Below, one piece after another: positions 1-12,263 of a DNA stretch of 64,000 bases (position 1 is the stretch's first letter; each line of letters begins with the position of its first letter). Under the pieces are notes generated by a model. It saw only the letters and a list, made by a program, of their open reading frames with translations, ran no database searches and was not told where the DNA came from. This stretch comes from Struthidea cinerea (lineage: Eukaryota; Chordata; Aves; Passeriformes; Corcoracidae): assembly GCA_013397865.1 (NCBI GenBank), contig VZTI01003258.1, positions 67,767-131,766 on the forward strand, read 5' to 3'. The position numbers and the translations under genes were made by a program.

Positions 1-495
1 TTTGATAAGAGGATTCCTCAAGTTTGTTTTCCATTTACAATAAGGAATCATAATAGTTTGAATATTGAAAACAGGCTAAAAGTATTTCAGGCTTCTGATT
101 TGTGGAACTCTAGGTCTAAAATCAGTTGAATTTGGAAATTAAAAAAAAGGACTGAATGAACTTTTAATTTAAAGTTGCATTAAATAAGAAATCTCTTTCC
201 AGAATCTCCTGTTTGGCCTTTATAACAAAAAATTATGGTTATGCCTGTGTTGCTTAGCTGTATTTTCTCATCAGGGTGTGCCCTACTGTAGGATTTCATT
301 TGGGTGGCACCAGTGGTGGCTGGAATGTGGGGACATGGCTTAATCTTGACTAGTTTTTCTGTCTCATAATCCATTCTCAATAAGACAGGAAATCTGTGTG
401 AATAATAATGACTTTATTATCACTGGTATGACTTTATATGACTTAATATGACTATAAAAAACTGACAACTTTGTTGTAATTTCTCTTGTTTCTAG

Positions 496-643
496 GTATT
501 TGGTATGGAATTCTGGAAGGAATTGGAGTTCTGGCTGTCATCACTAATGCCTTTGTTATTGCCATTACTTCTGATTACATTCCACGTTTTGTCTATGCAT
601 ACAAATATGGTCCCTGTACAGATCAAGGGTACAGACAAGAAAA
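496..643 (+). CDS. ANO3: ANO3 coding exon (fourth from last)
   Basis: The acceptor is tttctag and the donor is gtaatt, so reading through the donor gives an immediate stop. The exon encodes IWYGILEGIG through the membrane segment to YKYGPCTDQGYRQE. It begins with two bases of a Gly codon and ends with two bases of a Lys codon completed by the next exon. Confidence 0.93.
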
Positions 644-3600
644 GTAATTAGGATATTCTTTATATATACATGTATTTTTCACTGGAAGCACAATTTACTG
701 CTGTATTTCTATGATAACATATATTAGATACATTTCTTCTACATCTGTGCAAACCTTCACAGATGTAAAGTGCAAGTAAGTCAGCCATTCCAAAGAGTTT
801 GCAAAGTAGTTAGTTATATAAGTGGAAAATCATCTCTTCCCATGCAAACAAAAAAGTTTGTACATTGCATCAATTTTCAGATCTTTTCTAGGTAAGCTTT
901 TCTTCTTCTCTGCAATAGGTCTATACTGTCTTCTCCCAGTACATTCCCAAACACATGTATATGCTCCCAAAAATAGAGATTTACTCTTCCTGAGCTGTCA
1001 CAGGAAATGAGAGTTTAAGAATGAGGTGGGATAGGATGAAAAGCGACAGTATCAGGAAAATGTTAGTGCTTAATGCACACTACCCATTTAAGAGAGAACT
1101 GTGTAATTCTATTTCTTCTTTTGCCAGTAGTGATTTGAAGTATCACAGCAAACATGAAGATTCAGATAATAAAAGGATGCCTCATGCATCTCTCCTTAAA
1201 TCTTCTTTGATTTTCAAATGTGCTTTAGTTAAGTTACAAGACAGATTTCAAAGATGGGACATCTTACATGTCTGTGCTTTTCAAGCAACAGCAAAAATTC
1301 ACTCCTACAGTCATAAATCAATATATTTATATGATTTCTGTAATTAATAGTAATAAATTTTTGCCTTTAATATAACTGTTTGGTATATATGCACTGTTCA
1401 TTTTGCTGTTGGTGAAAACTCTTTGATTCAACTCATAAAACCTGTTATTTTTTTGTATGTGCTGCATTATTGGTGGCAGATTCTGCAAGGGTGTTAAATT
1501 ATTCTGCTCTCTGCCTTTCTATCCATCTTTCAAAGTTCAGTAATTTTAGGAAACAGTTAAAAACACTGTAGCAACAATTTTTGGTTTATATCTTCCAGTA
1601 GATAAGAACCAAAACCATAAAAAGTGCTGAAAATAGACTTTTAAACAGTACTATACCTGGAACAGATGTTACTCTTTTCTTTCCGATAAACTTTGCTTCT
1701 CCACATGAAATTTTAGAATTGCTTTTGTCCTGATAAGCAAATAAAATGTTATGCTCACAATATCTGATAGCACAGTATGTTTACATACAGGATGTTTGTT
1801 GTATAACCACTTTATGAAGAAAGTGCTGCCCACATGGCTTTTTCTTTCAGATGCTTAAAAGGATACGTCAACAGCAGTTTATCAGTATTTGATTTGAGTG
1901 AACTTGGGATGGGATACTCAGGATACTGTCGGTATGTTTCGATGCTCTCCCTTCTTGTAATACAGGCATGGAGATTAATGCAGACAGTAAATTAAAAGTG
2001 CTTAAATTGCTGGCATTTCTTTTTTGCCTGTAAAAGCATTGGAGTTCATGTTTGTTCAACATGGAAGCCAGCATGGTGCAAAGAGTGTGTGGTAGGGCAC
2101 ATTACTAACATATTGGAAACCTGTGTTTGCCGTTTTTGCAGGACACTTGCAAGCCACTATCTTTCATGTCTGTATGAATTATTTAATTTAAAAGCTTTAC
2201 CAGCTGCCAAGAAGGGTAAAAATCCTCATTTCAATTTTGTTAAGCATTCTGAAGTCAATTAATTAAAATACACAATTGAAATTTTTGTTACCTCTCTAAC
2301 GAGGTTGAGATTGCAAACAGTTATGCAAGATGAATACAAGAAATTCAGCATAAAAATGAAATATGACATGAGTGCACTCCTGTTTTCAGACTTAGTTTTG
2401 CAGTGAGCATTAGTTTAAATTAGAATCATATTTCATTTATGCAGACTTTGTCTGGAGAATCTCAAATGCTTATAAGCAAAGACACGAACCAATTTAGAAT
2501 CAACACACTTAACACTCCAGCTTTTTAACAATAAAATAAGCTGTTTGCTCTGGATTTTTGAAAGCAAAAAGTACTGTCTCATAAACAGCCTGTATTCTGG
2601 CCAGTTGCTCTCCCTTTCTGTTTAATTCCTCTTGAAGTCTGCTTTCACTTCAGTGTCTCTCCTTTTAGCCAGATCTGGGATGAACTAGAGACCACTTGAT
2701 CATGTTTAGGTTTTTGAGCACTTTTGAGGCTAACTTACTGGGTTTCCCTTTGCTTTGCAGGTATAGAGACTACAGAGCTCCACCATGGAGTTCAACTCCA
2801 TATGAATTCACTTTGCAGTTTTGGCATGTCCTGGCAGCACGGCTGGCCTTCATAATAGTATTCGAGGTTAGTTGTGGAAGGGAACTATTCCTTTCTACCT
2901 TTTAAAAGTCTGAATTGATTCTTTATGGTAGTCCTATAAGTAAATTGTCATTTTAATCAATTGTTCATTCCTTACAGTCAAGAGAGAGGAAAAAAATTAT
3001 CTTCCCCAAACCGTTGTCTATCAGCTGCTTCAAACAGAATTGACAGAACATGCACTTACTGTAGAGCTCCTCTAAAATCATATTTCCTTAACAGTCATCT
3101 TATACATCATGTTGGTTCCCTACCCAGTCTTACATATTTTATTGAAGAAGAAGAAAGGCAAGTTTTGTGTATGTTAGGCAGTTATTACAAGATAAAATCT
3201 GTGTCAGGAAAATGATACCTGATTCTAGCCTAATATAAAAGTAGAAATGTATATACTAAGTTTGGAGAACGTATTGCATACTACCCAGGAATCTGGTTAC
3301 CTATTTCCATTATAAGCCCTGAACAAAGACTGCTTGTAGGTAGCGTTTGCATTTGTTGATCAAACTAGCATATCCTATACTCACATCTTTATTTAAGTCA
3401 CTAACTATACCCTTTGTCTTAATTTTTAGATAACTTCAGCACTTGCCCATTTCTTTTAGATAACTCATTTACTCCCATGTGAGTCTTTTTATTAAAAAAA
3501 AGGAGTTGCCTTTCAATCACAAACTGAATCTCAGTTCCAGTTTTGCCACAGACTTCTAGGCTCTAAAATACAGTCCTACAAAGGAATACTTACCGATATT

Positions 3601-3813
3601 TTAAGCAATTATTTCTGGTTTTCTTTTCAGCACCTTGTTTTTGGAATAAAGTCTTTCATTGCCTACCTAATTCCAGACATACCCAAAGACTTGTGTGACA
3701 GAATGAGAAGAGAGAAATACTTAGTCCAGGAAATGATGTATGAGGCTGAACTGGAACATTTGCAAAGAGAAAGGAAAAAGAATGGGAAACAATATCACCA
3801 TGAATGGCCTTAG
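496..3813 (+). CDS. ANO3: ANO3 (anoctamin-3, TMEM16C), last four coding exons, 5' part outside window
   Basis: This is the 3' end of a TMEM16-family gene. Coding exons are 496-643, 1851-1931, 2761-2866 and 3631-3813; all internal boundaries are AG/GT and phases join cleanly (two bases of a split Gly codon, then 171 codons and TAG at 3811-3813). The protein covers the last transmembrane segments (GILEGIGVLAVITNAFVIAI; HVLAARLAFIIVFEHLVFGI), an extracellular-type loop with Cys residues and an N-S-S sequon, and a basic/acidic cytoplasmic tail ending HHEWP. SDYIPRFVY, PPWSSTPYEF and HLVFGIKSFIAYLIPD match ANO3 better than ANO4 (from memory of the human proteins). ANO3 is a neuronal TMEM16 protein, reported as a scramblase or a modulator of potassium channels, and linked to dystonia in humans; those roles come from the literature, not from this sequence. 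It is convergent with SLC5A12, 10.9 kb away stop to stop. Confidence 0.95.
1851..1931 (+). CDS. ANO3: ANO3 coding exon (third from last)
   Basis: The 81-base exon lies between a pyrimidine-rich tttctttcag acceptor and a gtatgt donor. It encodes CLKGYVNSSLSVFDLSELGM and on to SGYCR, the extracellular-type loop. NSS is a potential N-glycosylation sequon. Confidence 0.93.
2761..2866 (+). CDS. ANO3: ANO3 coding exon (penultimate)
   Basis: The acceptor is tgctttgcag and the donor is gttagt. It encodes YRDYRAPPWSSTPYEF, then LQFWHVLAARLAFIIVFE, the beginning of the last membrane segment. It ends in phase 0. Confidence 0.94.
3631..3813 (+). CDS. ANO3: ANO3 terminal coding exon with stop
   Basis: The acceptor is ttcttttcag. 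Sixty codons encode HLVFGIKSFIAYLIPD, then a charged cytoplasmic helix (RRREKYLVQEMMYEAELEH-like, rich in E/K/R), ending HHEWP and TAG. The HEWP terminus is shared by ANO3 and ANO4. Confidence 0.95.
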   Translation, partial: HLVFGIKSFIAYLIPDIPKDLCDRMRREKYLVQEMMYEAELEHLQRERKKNGKQYHHEWP

Positions 3814-4966
3814 TCACCACCCTGTTACAACAAAACCACTGTTTGAAATTGGAGAGTGAAGTTACAAAATTGTCAACCTGGCATCAGTGTGAGATTGGTG
3901 ATGGTAGTGTATGTATGTTCTTGCTGGGCAGTACAGTTGCATACTTTGGTTGGCACTGAAAAATAGATGTTTCCAATGATGACAATGATAAGCCTTACCT
4001 GTAACTGGTCTGTGATGAGCTTCAAGGACAATTGGGATTCAGAAATGTACAGACAGATTAAAAACCTGGACACTGTTTTAAAAAAAGGCAATGAATTTTC
4101 ATGCTGTTTATGAAGATAACTATCAGCATGATGAAAACAGAAAATTACCTGTGAACCTACAGAATAAGGGCATGATTGAAACCAACTTATGTGATATCCA
4201 CTACTTCTACAGCTTCTGATTGCTGACCTCCATCTGTAATGCCTCTAAAGAAAAGAGCAGTTGTTGCCTTTGTGGCCGTGACTTGATCTTTCAGGCTTAC
4301 TGTTTTGTCAGGTTTGTCCTAGTCTCTTATTGAGATTGTGGACGTGGTCCTACCCTAAAAAAGGGGTCTGTGGCTGCTAAATATTTACTATGCAGTTTAA
4401 GATTTGCACATCAGTGTCATTAATTTATCCATCTAGTTGAAAACCAGAAAGTCCAAATTCAGAAAGAAAACAACAGCACTAGGAGAATGCATTGCATTGC
4501 CCGCATTGCAGCTCTGTTTGAAAATTCCACGGCTGTTGTCTTTCCACTTTTGTGTGTGGAAAGGCCATCTCCACACACTTCCAGGATGAAAGAACTCATT
4601 TTCATGCTAACTGTTACTGTTCCTCTTGATCTGTCTGGGCAATGATTCCATGACTTCGCAGAATGCTAACTTGAAATACTCCCATGCAGTCAAATGACTT
4701 TCTCTTCAAAATACAATTATATCTTTACAGTATGCAAGCTTCTGCAGATATATATGAGACATACAATATAACATTGTGGCTTGCTTGTTCAGGGAAGGAG
4801 AAGAAGAGCAATTTGTAAAAATGTTCTTCCTATTGTAACAGTAAATGTTGCAGTAATGTACATTTCTTTTATGGGCCTAAATATGTCATAACATTGGAGT
4901 TGGATACAAGCAAATATGTATACAGATTGTATATAAATGCATAGACAGTGGTTACTCTTAGATTTA

Positions 4967-4967
4967 C

Positions 4968-5010
<43 letters not shown>
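4967..5010. repeat. (ATT)n microsatellite
   Basis: About 44 bp of nearly perfect ATT trinucleotide repeat lies 1.15 kb downstream of the ANO3 stop, inside the likely 3' UTR. On the minus strand it reads as poly-Asn, which explains an artefactual ORF there. Confidence 0.97.
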
Positions 5011-5504
5011 TGTATGCCTTGTTACACTTCGGGGGGATTTTTTGGATAAAATCACGAAAAAGGTAGATGTTCATTGAAGAATCAAATTTTAGTTTTTATG
5101 TGCAAACAGCATACTGCAGTGTTGCTTGTGGTTAATAGTCACATTTGAGTGATGAAATTGTCGCACATTTCATATGGGAAAAGCACTTAACATTTAAACA
5201 AGTTTGAAGGGATACCTTGCAGGGAAGGGAATGGAGAAACAGAGTTACAGTTGTTCTCTTTCTCTTGTACAATTTTAAATAATGCTTCTCTATATTGGGT
5301 GAGAAAAATTTAAAAAACAAAGAATCAGCAAAGCACAGTGACTACAAAGTCTGCAAATTTAAACATTATTTTTAGGGATAAAGCGGCAGCAAAATCACTG
5401 CTGACAGATATGAAAATACCTGAATTTTTACTATTTACATTATCCTATTGAACTAAAAAGTGTGATTCCAGTATTCACGTGCATTTATTAGCACAATAAT
5501 TTAA

Positions 5505-5530
5505 TTTTAGTTTAGTTTAGTTTAGTTTAT
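5505..5530. repeat. Short (TTTAG)n tandem repeat
   Basis: Four to five copies of TTTAG lie in the ANO3 3' flank. This is simple-sequence DNA with no other signal. Confidence 0.8.
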
Positions 5531-7079
5531 TTTTCAAGAGCCCATCAAAGTGGGTAAATAGAATCTGTTGTATCCAGAGAGCCTAGCATCAGACTTCTAA
5601 GTTCTTCAGTTGTTTCACCATATTTGTGAGATTTCTTGGTTAATTCCAGCTCTATGACCAGACAAGGCAATTGTAGGAGTATCTACAGTACTGCATGAAA
5701 GGAGGAAAGAAATTTGAAGATCTGGTCCAATCAGATACATTACCCATTCTTTCCGTGATAAAGGGCTGATGGAACTCAGCTTGGCATATTTTGGAAAGGC
5801 TGTTTTGTTCCTTCATGTTCTGGGTTGTGCATTAAGTTCCTCAGGAGTCATTATCAGAAAAAAAGTTAGTGCACTCTCCTCAGTGCTAATAGAATCACGT
5901 TTGATTTAATTTATTATCTGTCTGTCTCATTCTATGGATTGTCAAACACCGTTTGACAGCATTAACCCTGTGTCACAGTTTTTGTTTCTGTGCCAGATAG
6001 TGATCATACTTCAATTCTTCAGAAGGTCACAGGTGAGCTCTTTTTAATGTTTTCTCTAAAAACAAAATGTCTTGGCTGGCCCAAGGTATAAAGATACAGG
6101 GTAAAATCAGGCAAAAATCAGAAATACTGATTTTTTAATACTTTCTTGTTTCTGCTATTGATATTGGCACATGTCAATACATACTTAGGCAAATTCCAAT
6201 TGGACTTGAAAAACCGCATTAAAAAATCTTTTTGTATTTGAGATTTACGTATATATATTATGAGTTTTTTTCAACACTGATATATAGGAGTATATGAAAG
6301 GCAAGTATGTAGATCTGATATGATGCATTTTATGCACTGGAAAAGCACAAGAAGTTTGGAGAAGCACTCTGTGTGTCCTTTAGTTTTGGAGGACATCAAC
6401 AGTGTGTAAAGGTCTTGCCACTATCTAGCCATTTGCTTAAGCTGAGAAACCTTTTTGCTAGACTTCACTTAGTATGCTGTTTTCATTGATTGCACGTTAT
6501 TTTCCTAAAGAATAAGGCACACACTGTCCTCAGGAATAATGTATTTTTTGAATGGTGAATGATCTTTTCATATTCTAAATATTGTCTTTTCAAACAAATG
6601 ACTAGTATGACTAGACTGTGCATGCAGGCTGCATTTGTGAAATTTGACAAAGCTTTAGCACCTCAATTTGTGCAAAAACGCTTTAGATCGTTGCAGATCT
6701 AATCTATGACAACTTTGCTCTATGCATGCGCCCTTAGAGAGACTGCATGAGCAACTAGATTTTTTATATATAAAGTATTTGTTCAAAATGTATTAATTAT
6801 TCTTAACCAAATTCTGCATCTTGATTCAGACAAAAGATATTTCCATTTCAGAAATGGCACAAAGTCCAGATACATGATACACACCTCATTTCTTATGACT
6901 TTTTATTCTAAATTTGTGCCTAATGTGTGAGATCCGAATTTTGGTGAATAAAAAAAGGAAAATAAGATTTCTGTTTTATTGGCCGTCCTAATGAGAGGTT
7001 CCCCAAAGTTTGTCTCCACAAAGGGGGAGGCATTAAGAGTATTCACAACTGTGTGCTAACACTTGCCTGAATGTTGAGC

Positions 7080-8260
7080 CCAGGCTCCCACAGCACACTG
7101 ATTGAGCATCCTTGGATGGATACTTGGAAACAAGGCAAACCTCATAATGACTTCAGTAAAGCCTTTGAAACTGTCACCCATGGCATCCTTCTGGAGAAGG
7201 TGGCAGCAGGTGCACTCTTAGCTGAATTAAAGCTGACTGGATGGCCATGTCCGGAGAGTGGCAGTGAATGGTGTTCATCCAGTTGGCAGCCTGTCAGTAG
7301 TGTGGTTCCCCAAGGCTCAGTATTGGGGCCAGTTCTGTTTAATGTCTTTGTCAATGATCTGAACAAGGGGATCAAGGGCATCCTCAGTGAGTTTGCAGAC
7401 AACACTAAATTGGGTGGGATTGTTGATCTGTTGGAGGGCAGGAAGGCTCTGCATAGGGATATGGACAGGCTGGATCAATGGGCCAAGGCCAGTGGAATGT
7501 TCCATACGGCAAAGTGCCAAGTCTTGTCCCCGGATCACAACAACCCACTGCAGTGCTACAGGCTAGGAGCAGAGTGGAAAGTTTCCCTGCAGAAAAGGAC
7601 CTGGGGGTGCTGGTCAACAGCAGCTGAACATGAGCCAGCATCTGCCCAGGTGGGCAAAAAAGCCAGCAGCATCCTGTCCTATGTCAGAAATAGTGTGGCC
7701 AGCAGGACCAGGGAAATGATTGTCCATCTGTACTCAGCACTGATGAGGCCACACATTGAGAACTGTGTCCAGTTCAGGGTCCCTCAATTCCAGACAGACA
7801 TTGAGGTGCTGGAGCATGTCCAGAGAATGGCAATGAAGCTGGTGAGGGATCTAGAGAGATTAAGTCATAGGAGGAGCAGGTGAAGGAGCTGTGGTTGTTT
7901 AGTTAGATGAGGAGGCTCAGAGGAGTCTAATCACTCTCCACAACTACCTGAAAGGAGATTGTAGCAAGGTGGGAGTCAGCCTCTTCCACCAGGCAAGTAG
8001 TGACAAGACAAGGGGACATAACCTCAGGCTGCACACGGTAAGGTTCAGGCTGGACATCAGGAAGAATTTTTTCTCTGAAAGCATTGGAACAGGCTGCCCT
8101 GGGAGGTGGTGGAGTCATCATCCTTGGACGTGTTCAAGAAACGACTGGACATGGCACTTAGTGTTGTGATTTATTTGTCATGGTCATGTTCCATCAACGA
8201 TTGGACCTGATAATTTTGGAGGTCTTTTCCAACATTAATGAGACATTTCTTTCCTAATCT
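7080..8260 (+). mobile_element. CR1 LINE fragment, ORF2 reverse-transcriptase 3' half plus 3' UTR, inactivated
   Basis: The 270-codon open frame 7071-7883 contains CR1 reverse-transcriptase hallmarks: FSKAFETVTHGILLEK (consensus domain with DFSKAFDTV), VPQGSVLGPVLFNVFVNDL, then SEFADNTKLGG where the catalytic FADD is changed to FADN, and a late SASxRTREMIVHLYSALMRPH-type segment. Downstream sequence (VGVSLF, gcacacggtaaggttcaggc, tggacatcaggaag) is the typical CR1 3' end, with further frame breaks. It is 5'-truncated, as is usual for CR1, and cannot be active because of the lost Asp and missing ORF parts. It sits 3.3 kb past the ANO3 stop in the same orientation. The left edge is approximate. 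Confidence 0.92.
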
Positions 8261-8324
8261 GTTTCATTAAAGGATTTATAGAGAAAATTGTGACAAGGCT
8301 AAAATTTTGATAATGATGATGGAT

Positions 8325-8784
8325 TGATGCCTTTTCCTGGTCTTAAAGTCGAGTCAAACACAGTTAGAAGGGAAAAAAGGATTTTACCTTGATATTTATT
8401 TTAAGGATCCTTAGGTGCACTACGTCCAGGTCAAATGCACCTCAATGCACACTGCAATGTACAGCCCCAAAAGATCTGGTATAACATTATAGGTCTTACT
8501 AATTAGCATATCTATCAAAGATTCCCCAGTGAGAGGCTCGAGTGAGCCCCCCTCCCCAAGGAACGTTCCCCTGGATGGTTCTGTCTTAGTTTACAAAATG
8601 TGTTCTGGAGAGGACTTTTTGGTGTCTGGGGCATTCTGATCCCTAACTACAAAGCTTCTAAAATGTTCAGTCTCCTAGCTTGACATACAAGTCCAAGAAT
8701 GGCAAAAACCACTAAGAATATACAGAAGTTATAAAAAGGTATAAAGGGGTATAAAAGAAAAGGCAAAAAATCATCATGGCATCA
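8325..8784 (-). mobile_element. Solo LTR, avian ERV (ERVL-like), antisense to ANO3
   Basis: The ends are inverted (TGATGCC at 8325-8331, GGCATCA at 8778-8784) and an AATAAA on the minus strand lies at 8395-8400. The body (for example the rc of ggtataacattataggtctt) matches my memory of a common avian LTR. Only one LTR is seen, with no internal region, so a solo LTR from homologous recombination is likely. I could not find a clean target-site duplication. The family is inferred. Confidence 0.75.
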
Positions 8785-11692
8785 GATGATAAGTGAGTTT
8801 TTGTTTTTTGTTAGATGTTTCTTTGGAAGTACATATCTTCAGTAGTACAAAATACACATCAGCTGTGGCTATGCCCTTTTCCAACAACAACTTGTCATAA
8901 GTTGTGTTCTGAGGAACAGTTAGGCTCAATTGTGTCCTGTGGAAAGCTCAAAAGGATAATGTCTAGACAGACTAGTGAAAATAGTTTAGTAGATAAATAC
9001 CGTAGTGGAAAAATTAATAAATTTCCAGAAGTTTCCTTCATAAAAAGTTCTGCAGGAAAAATACCTTGGGAAACACAGCTTCAGGGCAAGTATTAAAATG
9101 GAGAAGGTCAAGAATTTTGGTGATGTTTTATTCTTAATGTGCCATTAAGAAGATCATTCTAATCATGTGCGTAATACACATCTGCTCTTTCCTTGCTGCA
9201 GCGTCTTCCACTGCAGACTCCAACTAGGAGTGTTGCCAGAGAGAATTTCTGGAGCCATGGGATCCAGTGGAGTTACCTGCAAAGTCCTACATGGCATTGT
9301 GGGACTTAGTAAACTTTTGCATTATGTCACAGTTTGTTTGGAGGCAAATTAGCATATGCGTATTTAGAAGCATCATAACATTTTGGTTAACTGAAAATCA
9401 TCCATGTCCATAAATTGAAAATAAACTGTCTATACATAGTTAGCCTGTAAATGTCACAAATTTTCATTAAAACTATTATAAACTAGATTTATTTATATAT
9501 ATATATGCTGGGCAATAGCCATATTAATAAAACTCATTTTATACAAACAGCTAAATATGAATGCAATGAAGTTGATGGAAAATTTTAAAAATCACATTTT
9601 CTACTAAGTTTCTATTTCTACTAAAGAAAATGGACAGAGATAAAAATAGTATCAGTAATCACAGTGCAGTAGTACCTTCAGAAGCATTTTAGTTTTTGGA
9701 ATCCTCATAAAGTGCTGATGTTGCTTGTTTGGGGGAGAAGTTTGAAACATAAAATATAAGGGCAGCATTTCATAATAATTACATGATGTTAAGACTGATT
9801 CTAGAATTCAAACAGAATTCCACTTACAGGCAGACCTGTTATTTTGTTCCAATGCTTATTTTGTCTGACTAAAATGCATACAGTGACACTTCTTGAAAGT
9901 GTATAAGTGAATTTCTAACTTTTATTTCTGTAGTGGAAAATCTAGTAGCTGTAAAAATTCTCTAAATCTTTCCATACTCAACCTCATGCTCTCAAAACCC
10001 ATGTTCTTCTGAGGTAAAATGCAGCAACCAGCACGTGAAGGGTGAGAATGAACAGAAGGCAGCAAAGGGCTCATATTCACTCCAGCAAGTTTTGCTCCAG
10101 AATTGCAACAGGCTCTGAAAAATAAGGGTTTGAGGATGAAACATGGGGACAGCCCTCCTGATCTTTTTTTTCTCCTTTGGCTCATTCTTTACTTATCCTC
10201 GGTATTTTATTACACGCTGCCTTCTGGGTGACAGTTCAATTTCTAGGGCAATTCTGTAACAGCAGATTTTTGTAAAGGCTGTTTTTGGATGTCCCTTGCT
10301 GAGATGCCAAAGCAGAAAGTGCACAAATACTAGTTTGTGTGGTGCTTTTTACATATCAGTATGCATTGACTGGATGGAGTAGTGTGAGACAGCATGGGGT
10401 ACCTCTATGTGTGCTGTTTCTGTCTTTTCAGTTACTTCCCCAAACACCACAGTGTTCTCTCGTTATGTCCCTTCCTGCACATACACATACATCCTAAATA
10501 CCCTACACAGTTGTATAATTTTTAAATTTCTATAATGGATTAATTTTGACAATTTTTATCTGATATTGCCATTGCAAACACATTTACTAGAAATTTGGAT
10601 TGTCATAACCTTGGCATAACCATAATAGCACAATGTTACCACAACAGCACAAAGTTCTAATGGCACAACAAGGAACAGTATGGAAGTCACAATTCCATGG
10701 TATACAGAAACTTTTTAAATCCAGGACTGGTATTTAGCCTTGAAATGTTAATGGTGTAGTCCCTCTTCACTGCACTGGAAATGCCCTTGTGTTAGTTCTG
10801 TTGGCTCATTCTAAGTTCTTGATACAACCTCTGTATTGCTAGTTGTTCTCTGTAGTTTGCATTCTTATTGACGTGAGCTAGTTGTTAGGATGCAACAGGG
10901 TGAGAAATTAAGATTAAACCCAATGGAGTCTAAAGCTAGTGAGATTTTGACCACTGAGAACATGATGATTTTTTTGTTAAAAAAAAATCAGATCATATTT
11001 TCATTTCATGTTCTATTTAAATGACTTGGAGTTTTGTGTTGAAAAATCTTCCAAACTGATGGCTCTAATTTTTACCTAGAGTAGTATCACTGAAATTTCA
11101 GTTCTTTGAAACAGTCTCATGTAAAATCTGAGTAAGATAGTTCAGTCATTTTTCACTCTGATAGTCCTGGCTAACTTGCAATATCATGATCATAAGAGAT
11201 TTCCTAAAATGTGTATGTATTTGAAATTTGTGTAATATTTAAACACAATTTGATTTCTAAGTAAGGAGTAAGAATAAAATTTCAGCTATTTTTTTTCTAC
11301 TCATAAATCCACACTTAGTAAGTAATACTTAAAACAAGTTTACAGTATCAGAGAGTGTGTCAGAGAAATTTACTTTTCTGTGCAAAATCTGTAAGTTCCT
11401 CCAGCATGGCAGCTTTCCGTTTCTTTTGTGTTTTAAGATTGCTATTACAAGCAGCTATGTACCCCAGAAGTAAAAGAATTCAGTGAGGAAAAAGTTGTAG
11501 ATCTGATTAACTATTGTAAGACACTTTTGGCATAAATTTGTCTTTGGGATGCTGTTTACTTTATCACAGTTTACATACACAAATGCAACTACTTGCTGTA
11601 TCGTGCACATTTGATTATTACATTTTTTTTCAGTAATAAACTTGGATATCTTTGAAAAAGGCTGTGAACTTTATTATTCCAAATATTCAAAG
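8785..11692. other. Intergenic, no gene recognised
   Basis: This is AT-rich DNA between two antisense LTRs in the ANO3-SLC5A12 convergent interval. The ORFs are short (under 95 codons) and lack splice context or recognisable motifs. I see no feature I can name. Confidence 0.6.
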
Positions 11693-12263
11693 TGTCCCAG
11701 CTTGGACAAATTTGGAGGAAAATATCCTCTGATAGAAGGCAGGTTACAATCACCCCTCCCCCCACCAGGGAAAAAAAAGAAATTTTCCTCGAAGGAAAGT
11801 GAAAGACATAAAAACTATTTATTTAACAAACACATAGGACAGGAATAATAATGCTAAATAATGAAATCTCTCACTGTGGAGAGAAAACCTGGGAAGATTT
11901 CAGAGTCCTTCTGTAGGCGTGGTCTCTCTCCTCCTCGGAGCTGGGTCAGCGAGGGCGTGGGCCCACCTCCGGGCCTCCGGGAAAAAATTCTCCTGAGGTG
12001 TTCAGATGTTGTTGAAACAGTCCAGAAGAGAAGAATAAAAACCAAAGTCCCAGGAAAAACAAAGTTCAACTCTCCGTCTCCTGCCGGAAAAAAAAGAAGA
12101 GCCGAAAAGCTGGCTGAAATGCACCCAGGGTGTTTCCCCCCCGCCTCGCTCTTGCTGCCGCAGAAGCAGAGGAGTGTGTGTCGGTGTCCTTGAAACAACT
12201 GCTTTGAAAAGTTCATTCCATTTTTTTTTCTCTCTCCCCTCTCAGGCTCAGTTTAAAGGCACA
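11693..12263 (-). mobile_element. Solo LTR, avian ERV family, minus strand
   Basis: On the minus strand it runs from TGTGCCTTTAAACTG to GCTGGGACA (TG...CA ends), with AATAAA at 11818-11823 and a G/C-rich R-U5-like body, standing out from AT-rich flanks. The pattern after the AATAAA (ttcctcgaaggaaagtgaaag on the plus strand) matches an LTR common in songbird genomes, from memory. No flanking internal region and no unambiguous target-site duplication were found, so it is a solo LTR of moderate age. Confidence 0.72.

Larger units (their letters stand above)
3814..6970 (+). other. ANO3: Probable ANO3 3' untranslated region and flank
   Basis: This AT-rich stretch has no supported ORF. The first canonical AATAAA I find after the stop is at 6947-6952, so a 3' UTR of about 3.1 kb is possible; earlier variant signals (such as ATTAAA near 6219) could also be used. 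It contains the (ATT)n microsatellite at 4967-5010 and a short (TTTAG)n run at 5505-5530. The boundary is inferred. Confidence 0.4.

Noticed and set aside
4789..5055. Minus-strand ORF with poly-Asn
   Set aside because: Product of the (ATT)n microsatellite.
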